Shown: in pieces, positions 1-7,821 of the stretch | Numbering within the stretch: the first letter of the stretch is position 1 | How the letters are laid out: every line of letters begins with the position of its first letter | Assembly: GCF_034376665.1 (NCBI RefSeq) | Contig: NZ_JAXMJI010000019.1 | Coordinates: 1-19,795 of the forward strand | Source of the DNA: Allopontixanthobacter sp034376665 | GTDB lineage: Bacteria; Pseudomonadota; Alphaproteobacteria; Sphingomonadales; Sphingomonadaceae | Direction: 5' to 3' | DNA: 19,795 bases | Position numbers and translations under genes: made by a program | The notes under the pieces: generated by a model | The model's database searches: none | What the model was told of the DNA's origin: nothing | Seen by the model: the letters and a program-made list of their open reading frames with translations, nothing else

Positions 1-284
1 TAGATCCAGCCGCTGGTGACATTGACCGATTGCCGGGCCGAGACACCGGTGAAGCGTTCGTAATGCCCCAGATCGAGATCCGTCTCCGCCCCGTCATCGG
101 TCACATAGACCTCGCCGTGCTGATACGGGCTCATGGTGCCCGGATCGACATTGAGATAGGGGTCGAACTTGCGAATACGGACCTTGTAGCCACGCGCCTG
201 CAGCAACGCGGCCAGGCTTGCTGCCATCAGACCTTTGCCAAGCGAGGAAACCACGCCGCCGGTAATAAAAATGAACCGCGCCAT
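1..284 (-). CDS. pyrG: CTP synthase, N-terminal fragment (runs off left edge)
   Basis: CTP synthase makes CTP from UTP, ATP and glutamine, the last step of pyrimidine nucleotide synthesis, in the cytoplasm. Only the first 94 codons of the N-terminal synthetase domain are present. They begin MARFIFITGGVVSSLGKG, the highly conserved start and ATP-binding loop, followed by RKFDPYLNVDPGTMSPYQHG and ETDLDLGHYERFT, all family hallmarks. The start is ATG at 284-282; the only upstream Shine-Dalgarno-like sequence is a weak AAGG. It follows secG on the same strand after 90 bp, and tpiA-secG-pyrG is a familiar alphaproteobacterial order. One oddity: residue 93 is Trp in a TSGWIY stretch, where the family normally has Arg or Lys (TTGRIY in E. 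coli). Identity is certain; the C-terminal amidotransferase half lies outside the window. Confidence 0.97.
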   Translation of the reverse strand, partial: MARFIFITGGVVSSLGKGLMAASLAALLQARGYKVRIRKFDPYLNVDPGTMSPYQHGEVYVTDDGAETDLDLGHYERFTGVSARQSVNVTSGWI

Positions 285-374
285 GGGATTTGGGCCTTAA
301 GGTTCCAAACGGAGTCGGGGCAAGCGAATTGCAGCGGCGAATTGCCGCAATCCACAGCTATCGACGGAATTGGC

Positions 375-791
375 TTACTGGGTAACGTCCGCAAGCGGAT
401 CGGACGGCGCCGTTTCCGGCTGGGCCGTTTCCGGCTGCGCCGCTGCGGGCTGGGCCGGGGCCGTGCCCGAAGGAGCCGCGCCTGCCTGCCCGGCAAGCGG
501 ATCGGGCTGTACCGGGATTGACCGGTCGAGCGTCGAGGTGATGCCTGCTCCGGTGGTCGTCTTCACCGCTACCGCCGCCATTACGATCGAGAGCACGACA
601 AACGTGATCGCGAGCCACCTGGTCGCCCGGGTCAGGAAATCCGCCGCACCGCGCGCGCTCATCAGACCGCCGGGGCTGCCACCGCCGCCAATGCCGAGGC
701 CGCCGCCTTCGGAGCGCTGCATCAGGATGACACCGACCAATGCGGCAGCAACGATGGCCTGAAGGACGGTAAGAAACAGGAATAGGGACAT
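375..791 (-). CDS. secG: Preprotein translocase subunit SecG
   Basis: SecG is the small accessory subunit of the SecYEG channel in the inner membrane and assists protein export. The 138-residue product has the family plan: a first membrane helix at about residues 3-23, the signature LMQRSEGGGLG with a Gly-rich loop (23-42), and a second helix at about 57-76. A tail of roughly 60 residues rich in Ala, Pro, Gln and Thr follows, which makes the protein longer than E. coli SecG (about 110 residues). The frame is open further upstream, but ATG at 791-789 (MSLFLFLTVLQ) is chosen because it opens directly into helix 1 and has an AAGAGA purine stretch before it. It lies between tpiA and pyrG on the same strand, with gaps of about 90 bp on each side. 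Confidence 0.95.
   Translation of the reverse strand: MSLFLFLTVLQAIVAAALVGVILMQRSEGGGLGIGGGGSPGGLMSARGAADFLTRATRWLAITFVVLSIVMAAVAVKTTTGAGITSTLDRSIPVQPDPLAGQAGAAPSGTAPAQPAAAQPETAQPETAPSDPLADVTQ
409..438 (-). repeat. 15-bp tandem duplication in the secG tail
   Basis: Two adjacent 15-bp copies (409-423 and 424-438) differ only at the last base on the plus strand (GCCGTTTCCGGCTGG and GCCGTTTCCGGCTGC). Each encodes a five-residue unit, giving AQPETAQPET in the disordered C-terminal tail of SecG. It looks like a slippage duplication that keeps the frame. It probably makes tail length variable between strains, with little effect on the membrane part. Confidence 0.85.
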
Positions 792-878
792 GAAAAATGC
801 TTCTCTTGAATGCTTGATGGCCCATGTAGTGCCCAGCGCGCCGAAGGGCAAGCCGCGGCGATCCAACTGAGACTCGGC

Positions 879-1646
879 TTAACCGTCAGAGGGCAAATCT
901 GCTGCTGCGAGGACAATTCCGAGAAAACTCTCCGCCGTCAGACTGGCTCCGCCAACCAGAGCGCCCCCCACTTCATCGGCTGCAAGCAATTCCGCGGCGT
1001 TGCCCGGGTTGACCGATCCGCCATACAGAATGCGGACAGCGGCGCTGGTTTCTTCGCCGTAAAGTTCCACCAACAGCGCACGAATCGCGCGGTGCATCGA
1101 TCCGATGTCTTCGGCGGTCGGGGTTCGTCCGGTCCCGATTGCCCAGATCGGCTCATAGGCGATCGTCAGCACCTCGCCGGCGTTGCCGGAGATTTCGGGC
1201 AAGGAGGCCCTGATCTGATCGATAACGAAGGATTCCGCGTCGCCGGCGTCGCGGACCTGTTCCGATTCGCCGCAGCACAGGATGATCCTCAACCCCGCAT
1301 TCAACGCCGTCTGCGCCTTGGCTTTGACCAGAGCGTTGTCCTCGCCGTGGCTCTGACGGCGTTCGCTGTGGCCAAGGATCACGAATTTCGCGCCAGCATC
1401 GAGCACCATCGACGCCGATACATCGCCGGTGAACGCGCCCTCTTCGACAGAATGGCAATCCTGCGCCCCGACACCGATTTGCTGGACTTCCTTGTGCACC
1501 GCATGGATCAGGGTGAACGGGGGTGCCAGGGCGACCTCGACCTTCATCAGGCGCTGCGACGCACGGTCGATTGCGCGCGCTTCAGACAGCATCGAACGCG
1601 TGCCGTTCATTTTCCAATTACCGACGATAAAGGGCCGTTCGGCCAT
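879..1646 (-). CDS. tpiA: Triose-phosphate isomerase
   Basis: TpiA interconverts dihydroxyacetone phosphate and glyceraldehyde 3-phosphate in glycolysis and gluconeogenesis, as a cytoplasmic TIM-barrel dimer. The 255-residue length is normal. Visible motifs are the N-terminal substrate loop GNWKMNG (9-15, Lys12) and the electrophile His93 in LGHSERR. The catalytic base Glu165 sits in AYEPIWAIGTG, which leads into flexible loop 6. The phosphate-binding strands YGGSV (208-212) and GGALVGGASL follow. The ATG at 1646-1644 has a good ribosome binding site, AGGA, seven bases upstream. It is the first gene of a probable tpiA-secG-pyrG unit and is transcribed away from the ppiD-trp block. Confidence 0.98.
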   Translation of the reverse strand: MAERPFIVGNWKMNGTRSMLSEARAIDRASQRLMKVEVALAPPFTLIHAVHKEVQQIGVGAQDCHSVEEGAFTGDVSASMVLDAGAKFVILGHSERRQSHGEDNALVKAKAQTALNAGLRIILCCGESEQVRDAGDAESFVIDQIRASLPEISGNAGEVLTIAYEPIWAIGTGRTPTAEDIGSMHRAIRALLVELYGEETSAAVRILYGGSVNPGNAAELLAADEVGGALVGGASLTAESFLGIVLAAADLPSDG

Positions 1647-1895
1647 ACTGATTTCCTGAAAACTGATCTGGGATTGATTCGAATGCTAGTCTGAGAATTA
1701 TTGCAACCGGCTCCGCAATATCCGGCGCTATATGGTGCCGGTGGGGCGGTCCGCCTAGAGCGAAGTTGTCTCCAGGTCAAAACACTTGCCGCCCTGTTGC
1801 GACAACACCGCAGGACGGATAAGGCGGGCCAGGAAATCATTACCTGCATCGGGCGGCGCGCGGCGCGGGCCCATCAATTGGAATCGCCAAGCACC
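1647..1895. other. Divergent intergenic region between tpiA and ppiD
   Basis: These 249 bp must hold the promoters of both divergent units. For tpiA, a TTGCAA on the minus strand (1706-1701) followed at 18 bp by TCGAAT is a weak sigma-70-like candidate. For ppiD I found no box pair with good spacing; GATAAG (1818-1823) is a possible -10. An inverted repeat TGTTG-CGA-CAACA lies at 1795-1807 and could be an operator, but five-base arms are short. The plus frame is open from 1701 into ppiD, but that stretch does not look like protein, so I treat it as leader. Confidence 0.4.
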
Positions 1896-3830
1896 ATGAT
1901 CAGTTTCTTCCGTAAATTTCTTTCGTCCAAAATCGGGATCGCGGTTGCGCTTGGCTTCCTCGCACTGATTGCGTTCGCCTTCGCCGCGATGGATGTGTCC
2001 AGCAGCGGAGCCTTCGGCGGTGTTGCTGGCGGGGACCGGGTTGCGGTGGTCGGCGACGAGAAAATCGATTCCAGCGAACTGAGCATCGCGGCGACATCCG
2101 CGCTGGATTCGGCGCGGCGGCAAAACCCTTTGATGTCGATGCCCGCCTTTCTTCAGCAGGGCGGATTGAACCAGGTGCTCGACCAGCTGATCGATCGGTA
2201 TGCGATCAGCGGATTCGCCGAAAAATACGGGCTTCGCGCAGGCGACAATCTGGTCAATAGCGAGATCATTGCAATCCCGGCGTTCCGCGGTGCGGACGGC
2301 AATTTCGATGAGCAAGCCTATCGCCAGGCACTCTCCAGCCAGGGCTTGTCCGATGCCATTGTCCGCGCGGACCTGGCTGGCAGCCTGCTCGCGGAACAGA
2401 TTCTGGTGCCTGCATCTTTGGGCGCAGTGATGCCGGACAAGCTCGTCAGCCGCTATGCGGTCCTGCTGAAGGAAACCCGTGTCGGGTCGATCGGGCTTAT
2501 CCCCAGCCTTACCTTCGCGCCCCAAGGCAACCCTACGGCCAGCCAGTTGCAGGCCTTCTATACGGCCAACCGCGGCGATTATATCCGCCCGGAGCGGCGC
2601 GTGATTCGCTACGCCAGCTTCGATGGAAGCGCGATTGGCGATGCGGCTGAGCCCACCGCGGCAGAAATAGCCGCCCGTTATGAGCGGGACCGCCAGCTAT
2701 ATGCGGACAGCGAAACGCGCAGTTTCAGCCAGCTGATCGTACCGACACAGCAAGCCGCAAACGCCATCCGCAGCCGCGTCCAATCCGGCGGTTCGCTGGA
2801 AACGGCGGCCAGCGAAGCCGGGCTGGCGGTTGCCAAGCTGGGTCCGCTGGATAGCCGGGGCATGGCCGCGCAAACGTCTGTTGCTGTTGCACAGGCTGCA
2901 TTTGCCGCCGGACAGAATACCCTCGCCGCCCCTGCCCGCAGCGGGCTTGGCTGGCATGTAATCCGCGTCGATAACATCGAGCGGGTCGCCGGGCGCAGCC
3001 TTGCCCAGGCCACTCCGGAAATTGCCGAAGCCATTCGGGCCGAGAAGCGCCGCGCTGCGCTGTCCGACCTGACCGCCACGATCGAGGAGCGGCTGGAGGA
3101 TGGCGAAGGCCTTGCCGAAGTGGCCCGCGAACTGAAACTTGACGTCGCGACAACCAAGCCGTTGCTGGCTACCGGCCAGATTTACGGCTCCGAAAACGAA
3201 GCCGCTCCGCCGGTTTTGGCCCCGGCGCTGAAAACAGCCTTCGCCATGGACGAAGGCGAGCCGCAACTGGCGGAGGTACTGCGCGGCGAGACATTCCTGA
3301 TGTTCGAAGTCAGCGACATCACGCCTTCGACCGCTGCGCCGCTGGCGGAAATCCGCGAGGGCGTGATCCAGGAATGGCGCCGGGCGGAAGGCTCGAAATC
3401 CGCAAAAGCCGCCGCCGACCGGGTGCTGAAGCGGCTCGCCGGCGGTGCAACTTTGGCGCAGGCGATGAGCCAGGAACAACAGGAATTGCCGCCGGTCGAT
3501 GCGATCAACCTGTCGCGTGAACAGCTTTCGGCGCAGGGCCGTCAGGTTCCGGCACCGCTGGCATTGTTCTTCAGCATGGCGCAGGGCACCGCAAAGAAGC
3601 TTGAAGCGCCGCAGAACGCTGGCTGGTTCGTGGTCGATCTGGACAATATCGAGCCGGGCACGATTGCCCCGAACGATCCCAAATTCCAGCAGACGAAACG
3701 GGAGCTCGGCCAGCTGGTCGCCCGCGAATACGCCGATCAGCTTCGATTAGCGATGCGCGAGGAGCTGGGTGTCGAACGCAACACTGTTGCAATCGAGGCA
3801 GTTCGCAAGCAGCTGATCGGCGCGAATTGA
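1896..3830 (+). CDS. ppiD: Membrane-anchored SurA/PpiD-like periplasmic folding factor
   Basis: The 644-residue product has PpiD architecture: a short cytoplasmic N-terminus (FFRKFLSSK), one membrane helix at about 13-32, and a large periplasmic part. That part has a SurA-type N-terminal domain (about 45-180), a parvulin-like domain (about 272-362), and a helical C-terminal region. PpiD proteins sit at the Sec exit and help newly exported proteins fold. The parvulin domain looks degenerate. The usual SHILV start reads FSQLIVP, and the Gly-rich GGDLGW segment is reduced to LGPLDSRG, though the closing GWHVIRVDNI strand is kept. A chaperone role is therefore more likely than isomerase activity. 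ATG 1896 is chosen because it begins the signal anchor. The gene precedes trpE by 31 bp on the same strand. The family is secure; the symbol is by architecture. Confidence 0.88.
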   Translation: MISFFRKFLSSKIGIAVALGFLALIAFAFAAMDVSSSGAFGGVAGGDRVAVVGDEKIDSSELSIAATSALDSARRQNPLMSMPAFLQQGGLNQVLDQLIDRYAISGFAEKYGLRAGDNLVNSEIIAIPAFRGADGNFDEQAYRQALSSQGLSDAIVRADLAGSLLAEQILVPASLGAVMPDKLVSRYAVLLKETRVGSIGLIPSLTFAPQGNPTASQLQAFYTANRGDYIRPERRVIRYASFDGSAIGDAAEPTAAEIAARYERDRQLYADSETRSFSQLIVPTQQAANAIRSRVQSGGSLETAASEAGLAVAKLGPLDSRGMAAQTSVAVAQAAFAAGQNTLAAPARSGLGWHVIRVDNIERVAGRSLAQATPEIAEAIRAEKRRAALSDLTATIEERLEDGEGLAEVARELKLDVATTKPLLATGQIYGSENEAAPPVLAPALKTAFAMDEGEPQLAEVLRGETFLMFEVSDITPSTAAPLAEIREGVIQEWRRAEGSKSAKAAADRVLKRLAGGATLAQAMSQEQQELPPVDAINLSREQLSAQGRQVPAPLALFFSMAQGTAKKLEAPQNAGWFVVDLDNIEPGTIAPNDPKFQQTKRELGQLVAREYADQLRLAMREELGVERNTVAIEAVRKQLIGAN

Positions 3831-3861
3831 GGCGCATTCCGCCGACTTCAGGGAATCCGAG

Positions 3862-5385
3862 ATGATCGCGGGGGCCGGACACTTGCCGGAAAATTCGGAT
3901 GTCGCCATTGCCGCACTGGCAGATGGTCGCCCGGCGCTGGTCTGGCGCAAGGTCGTCGCCGACACCGAAACACCGGTCGGCGCAGCGCTCAAGCTGATCG
4001 AACCGGGACGCGGCGATTTCCTGCTCGAATCGGTCGAAGGCGGCGAAGTGCGCGGGCGATACAGCCTGCTCGGTCTCGACCCCGACCTGGTGTTCCGCGC
4101 TTCGGGAAGTGCGGCGGAAATCAACCGGACATGGCAGACAGACCGTGACAGTTTCGCAAGGTCTCCGCAGCCCGCGATCGATGCGCTGCGATCGCTGGTG
4201 GCCGAATGCCGGATCGACGTACCCCAGGCGCTGCCTCCCGCCCTCGCCTGTCTGGTTGGATATTTCGGTTACGAGACCATCGGCCTTGTCGAAAAGCTGC
4301 CCCGCGCCCCGGAAAATCCCCTCGATCTGCCGGATATGCTGTTCGTCCGCCCGACGCTGATCCTGGTGTTCGACGGCCTCAGCCAGGAATTGTTTGTGAT
4401 CGCGCCGCTGTGGGCCGGTGATTCTGATCCCGGCAAAGCCGTCGAAGTCGCTGGCGAGCGGATCGACGAGGCGCTGCGGCGTTTGTCCCAGGCTGCGCCG
4501 GTTCCCGCAACCAGGGCCGACCTGCCCGAAATGACTCTCGCGCCGGTTCTGGCGGAGGGCCAGTACCGCGAAATGGTGTTGCGGGCGAAAGACTACATCG
4601 AGGCCGGCGACATCTTCCAGGTGGTGCTGGCGCAGCGGTTTACCTGCCCGTTTCCGCTCCCTCCGCTCGCCTTGTACCGCGCTCTTCGGCGGGTGAACCC
4701 CTCGCCCTTCCTCTATTTCCTCGACCTGCCCGGCTTTGCAGTTGTCGGGTCGAGTCCCGAAATCCTCGTCCGCGTGCGCGATGGCGAGGTGACCATCCGC
4801 CCGATCGCCGGCACCCGCCCGCGCGGGGCCAATCCGGCCGAGGACGACGCGGCAGAGGCCAGCCTGCTTGCCGATCCGAAAGAACGCGCGGAACATTTGA
4901 TGCTGCTCGACCTCGGCCGAAACGATGTCGGCCGGGTGGCGCGGCGCGGCACGGTGGAGGTCACCGCCAGTTACACTGTCGAACGTTACAGCCATGTGAT
5001 GCATATCGTCAGCAATGTCGTCGGCCAGCTCGGCCCGGGCCATGATGCGCTGGACGCGATGTTTGCCGGCTTCCCGGCGGGCACCGTCAGCGGCGCTCCA
5101 AAGATCCGCGCCTGCGAAGTGATCGCCGAACTCGAATCAGAGACACGCGGGGCCTATGCGGGCGGCGTCGGCTATTTCGCGCCCGACGGTTCGGTCGACA
5201 GCTGCATTGTCCTGCGCACGGCGGTGGTGAAGGACGGGATCATGCATGTGCAGGCGGGCGCGGGCATCGTCGCCGATAGCGAGCCACTCTACGAACAGCG
5301 CGAATGCGAAGCCAAGGCCGGCGCGCTGATTGCCGCCGCGCGTGAAGCCGCCCGGATCGCTGGCGAACCGGGCTTCGGTCAATGA
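3862..5385 (+). CDS. trpE: Anthranilate synthase component I
   Basis: TrpE converts chorismate to anthranilate, using ammonia supplied by TrpG; this is the committed step to tryptophan. The 507-residue protein shows the N-terminal domain with the tryptophan feedback motif LLES (54-57) and SLLGLDP. The C-terminal chorismate-binding domain follows: GDIFQVVLAQRF (249-260), GSSPEILVR, RPIAGTRPRG (313-322), LLDLGRNDVGRVA (348-360), FPAGTVSGAPKIRA (404-417) and GAGIVADSEPLYE. Both allosteric and catalytic parts appear intact, so ordinary end-product inhibition is expected. ATG 3862 follows an AGGGA ribosome binding site. The gene starts 31 bp after ppiD, leaving no room for a leader-peptide attenuator. 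Its stop overlaps the next start (ATGA at 5382-5385). Confidence 0.98.
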   Translation: MIAGAGHLPENSDVAIAALADGRPALVWRKVVADTETPVGAALKLIEPGRGDFLLESVEGGEVRGRYSLLGLDPDLVFRASGSAAEINRTWQTDRDSFARSPQPAIDALRSLVAECRIDVPQALPPALACLVGYFGYETIGLVEKLPRAPENPLDLPDMLFVRPTLILVFDGLSQELFVIAPLWAGDSDPGKAVEVAGERIDEALRRLSQAAPVPATRADLPEMTLAPVLAEGQYREMVLRAKDYIEAGDIFQVVLAQRFTCPFPLPPLALYRALRRVNPSPFLYFLDLPGFAVVGSSPEILVRVRDGEVTIRPIAGTRPRGANPAEDDAAEASLLADPKERAEHLMLLDLGRNDVGRVARRGTVEVTASYTVERYSHVMHIVSNVVGQLGPGHDALDAMFAGFPAGTVSGAPKIRACEVIAELESETRGAYAGGVGYFAPDGSVDSCIVLRTAVVKDGIMHVQAGAGIVADSEPLYEQRECEAKAGALIAAAREAARIAGEPGFGQ

Positions 5386-6236
5386 GACTGTCCTGCATCA
5401 TCCTGCAGGTGGCGGTTTTCCCATTGCTGCTGACCGGATGCGGGCCGGAACCCGCCGGCGAGCCGGTGATGCGCACCGAAATCGGCAGCGGCCAAGCCGA
5501 TACGGTCGCGGCCCCGGAACCCGAGCCGACCGAAGCGGTTGCAACGTCCGCCTGCACCCGCGTCAACTTCGAGGACGTCCCGCTGACGCATTGCATCGCG
5601 GATCCTGCCAGACACGTCGTCTCGATGGATCTGTCGCCCGCCGGCGGGTCGCCCTACCGCAGCTTCGCGGCACTGGCAGCGGCCAGATCACCCGATGCGC
5701 CGGGCGTGGCCTTTGCCATGAACGGCGGGATGTATGACGCTGAAGGCAAGCCGATCGGCTATTATGTCGAGAATTCCGAGCGTCTGAAGGAACTCAGCCG
5801 CGCCGATGGTCCCGGCAATTTCCACCTCAAGCCCAACGGCGTGTTTTACGGCACCGGCGGCAAATGGCAGATCCGGACCGCCGAGGATTTCTATGCGCAG
5901 GTCGGCGATCGTCCGCAATTCGGCACGCAGTCCGGGCCAATGCTGGTAATTGGCGGCAGTTTGCATCCGGAGATTACCGAGGACGGCCCCTCGCGCATGA
6001 TCCGCAACGGTGTGGGGATCGACGCGGGAGGCCGCGCGCATTTCGTGATATCGGAAGGTCCGCTGTCTTTCGGAAAACTGGCGCGTTTCTACCGCGACGT
6101 GCTGAAGACTCCCAACGCGCTCTATCTCGACGGCAATGTTTCGGCGCTGTGGGATCCCGCCACGGGCCGGATGGACGGCAGCGTTCCCATCGGCCCCTTG
6201 ATCGTGGTGGAAAACAGGCAGAAAGCGCCGTCATGA
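5382..6236 (+). CDS. Lipoprotein of the phosphodiester glycosidase (NAGPA / DUF2233) family
   Basis: This 284-residue protein starts with a lipoprotein signal: MRLS, a hydrophobic stretch, then the lipobox LTGC with the acylated Cys at position 20. A Pro/Glu-rich linker (about 21-58) precedes one catalytic-type domain with the family motifs FAMNGGMYD (111-119), QSGPML (183-188), RNGVGIDAGG (208-217) and LYLDGNVSALW (247-257). The family includes the mammalian uncovering enzyme that removes GlcNAc from mannose-6-phosphate. Bacterial members are thought to act on phosphodiester-linked sugars in envelope polymers, but the substrate here is unknown. It lies between trpE and trpG with ATGA overlaps at both ends, so it is translated with them. 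No known role in tryptophan synthesis explains this position. Lipid anchoring implies the cell envelope. Confidence 0.88.
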   Translation: MRLSCIILQVAVFPLLLTGCGPEPAGEPVMRTEIGSGQADTVAAPEPEPTEAVATSACTRVNFEDVPLTHCIADPARHVVSMDLSPAGGSPYRSFAALAAARSPDAPGVAFAMNGGMYDAEGKPIGYYVENSERLKELSRADGPGNFHLKPNGVFYGTGGKWQIRTAEDFYAQVGDRPQFGTQSGPMLVIGGSLHPEITEDGPSRMIRNGVGIDAGGRAHFVISEGPLSFGKLARFYRDVLKTPNALYLDGNVSALWDPATGRMDGSVPIGPLIVVENRQKAPS

Positions 6237-6832
6237 TTCTCGTGATCGACAATTACGACAGCTTCACCTTCAACCTGGTCCATTATCTGATGGAACTGGG
6301 CGCCGAGGTGCGGGTCGAGCGCAACGACGCCCTGTCGGCGAACGAGGCGGTGAAGTCCGGCGCGCTCGGAATCCTGATCTCTCCCGGCCCCTGCACCCCG
6401 AACGAAGCGGGCATCAGCCTCGATCTCGTCGGTGCCTGCGCCGACGCGGCACTGCCGCTGCTCGGCGTGTGCCTGGGGCATCAGGCAATCGGCCAGCATT
6501 TCGGCGGAAAGGTCGTTCGCGGCGGCTTGATGCACGGCAAGACCTCGCCCGTCACGCATGACGGAAGCGGCGTGTTCGCGGGTCTGCCCTCGCCTTTCGT
6601 CGCCACCCGTTACCACTCGCTGATCGTCGAGGACATTCCGGCCGCACTCAAGGTGAACGCGACCAGCGAAACCCCCGGACTGGACGGTACCGCAATCATG
6701 GGCTTCCGGCATGAAAGCCTGCCGATCCACGGGGTCCAGTTCCATCCCGAAAGTATCGCGACCGAGCACGGCCATGCGCTGCTTGCCAATTTCATGGCGC
6801 TCTGCGGGCTGGACGCCAAGGCCCTCGCATGA
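6233..6832 (+). CDS. trpG: Anthranilate synthase component II (glutamine amidotransferase)
   Basis: TrpG hydrolyses glutamine and channels ammonia to TrpE. The 199-residue protein is a complete class I amidotransferase. It starts MILVIDNYDSFTFNLVHYL and has the oxyanion region SPGPCTPNEAG (50-60). The nucleophile is Cys80 in GVCLGHQAIG, and His171 and Glu173 in QFHPESI complete the triad. HGKTSPV (101-107) is typical of anthranilate or para-aminobenzoate synthase subunits. ATG 6233 overlaps the stop of the preceding lipoprotein gene (ATGA); the frame is open further upstream, but the conserved N-terminus fixes this start. It may also serve para-aminobenzoate synthesis, as in many bacteria with one such subunit, which cannot be decided here. 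Confidence 0.97.
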   Translation: MILVIDNYDSFTFNLVHYLMELGAEVRVERNDALSANEAVKSGALGILISPGPCTPNEAGISLDLVGACADAALPLLGVCLGHQAIGQHFGGKVVRGGLMHGKTSPVTHDGSGVFAGLPSPFVATRYHSLIVEDIPAALKVNATSETPGLDGTAIMGFRHESLPIHGVQFHPESIATEHGHALLANFMALCGLDAKALA

Positions 6833-7821
6833 CGCAGTTGCCGTCCGCTGACCAGCATCTGACCGAGGCCGAAGCCGAGGAAGTCTTCGGTGTCATTCTC
6901 GATGGCGGCACAAGCGACGATGAAATCGGGCGGTTTCTCGTCCTGTTGTCCGAACGTAGTGAAACCTCGGAGGAAATCGCCGGTGCGGCGCGGGCGCTGC
7001 GGGCCCGGCTGATTCCGATTGCCGCGCCCGACAACGCGATCGACGTATGCGGCACCGGCGGTGACGGGCACAACACGCTGAACGTCTCCACTGCAGTCAG
7101 CCTCGTGGTGGCGTCGGCCGGGGTCCCGGTTGCCAAACATGGAAACCGCGCGGCCTCGTCCAAATCGGGCGCGGCGGATACGTTGGAAGCGCTCGGGCTC
7201 GACATGGAAGCAGCAGGACGCAGTGCGGAAAAAACCCTCGCTGAAATCGGGATCTGCTTCCTGTTCGCGAAAAACCACCATCCGGCGATGGGCCGGATCC
7301 AGCCGATCCGTCAGAAACTGGGCATCCGGACGATCTTCAACCTGATGGGGCCGCTGTCGAACCCCGCCGGGGTCAAGCGGCAGCTGATCGGGATCGCCCG
7401 CCCGGCGTATGTTCCGATCTACGCAGCCGCCAAGGCACGGCTGGGTACGGAGCGGACGATGATTGTCTCGGGTGACGAAGGGCTGGATGAGCTGAGCCTC
7501 GCAGGCGGCAACGAAGCCGCAGAGGTGCGCGGCGACAGTTTCGAGATGAAGCGTCTTGATGCGTCGCTGGCCGGGCTGGAACACGCCCCGGTCGAGGCCA
7601 TTCGCGGCGGCGATGCGGCGCATAATGCCAAGGCACTGCTGGCGCTGCTGCAAGGTGTTCCCGGACCCTACCGCGACGCAGTCACCTTCAACGCCGCCGG
7701 TGCCCTGATGGTGGCAGGCGCTGCGCAGGACTGGGTTGAAGGCGCGGCGATGGCAGCGGAGGCTTTGGATTCGGGCGCGGCACAGGCCTTGCTCCAAAAC
7801 TGGATTGCGATGGCGCGATGA
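6829..7821 (+). CDS. trpD: Anthranilate phosphoribosyltransferase
   Basis: TrpD joins anthranilate to phosphoribosyl pyrophosphate, giving phosphoribosylanthranilate, the second step of the tryptophan branch. The 330-residue protein has a helical N-terminal domain and the class III phosphoribosyltransferase fold. The PRPP-binding loop CGTGGDG is at 74-80, NVSTA follows (85-89), and the KHGNRAASSKSG loop is at 103-114. The IFNLMGPLSNP strand is at 169-179, and a metal-binding Asp-Glu pair lies in GLDELSLAG (D220, E221). ATG 6829 forms an ATGA overlap with the trpG stop, and its own stop overlaps the trpC start in the same way. It is a stand-alone TrpD, not the TrpGD fusion of enteric bacteria. 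Confidence 0.98.
   Translation: MTQLPSADQHLTEAEAEEVFGVILDGGTSDDEIGRFLVLLSERSETSEEIAGAARALRARLIPIAAPDNAIDVCGTGGDGHNTLNVSTAVSLVVASAGVPVAKHGNRAASSKSGAADTLEALGLDMEAAGRSAEKTLAEIGICFLFAKNHHPAMGRIQPIRQKLGIRTIFNLMGPLSNPAGVKRQLIGIARPAYVPIYAAAKARLGTERTMIVSGDEGLDELSLAGGNEAAEVRGDSFEMKRLDASLAGLEHAPVEAIRGGDAAHNAKALLALLQGVPGPYRDAVTFNAAGALMVAGAAQDWVEGAAMAAEALDSGAAQALLQNWIAMAR

Noticed and set aside
792..866. A 25-codon upstream extension of secG.
   Set aside because: It would put a polar stretch before the first membrane helix, and SecG proteins begin at the helix.
1701..1895. A 65-codon upstream extension of the ppiD frame.
   Set aside because: The signal-anchor start at 1896 fits PpiD. The extension covers the divergent promoter region and lacks protein-like character.
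3571..5043. A 490-codon minus-strand open frame antisense to trpE.
   Set aside because: It is a high-GC shadow of trpE and the ppiD 3' end: low-complexity, His/Arg/Gly-rich residues and no family motif, whereas trpE is fully accounted for.
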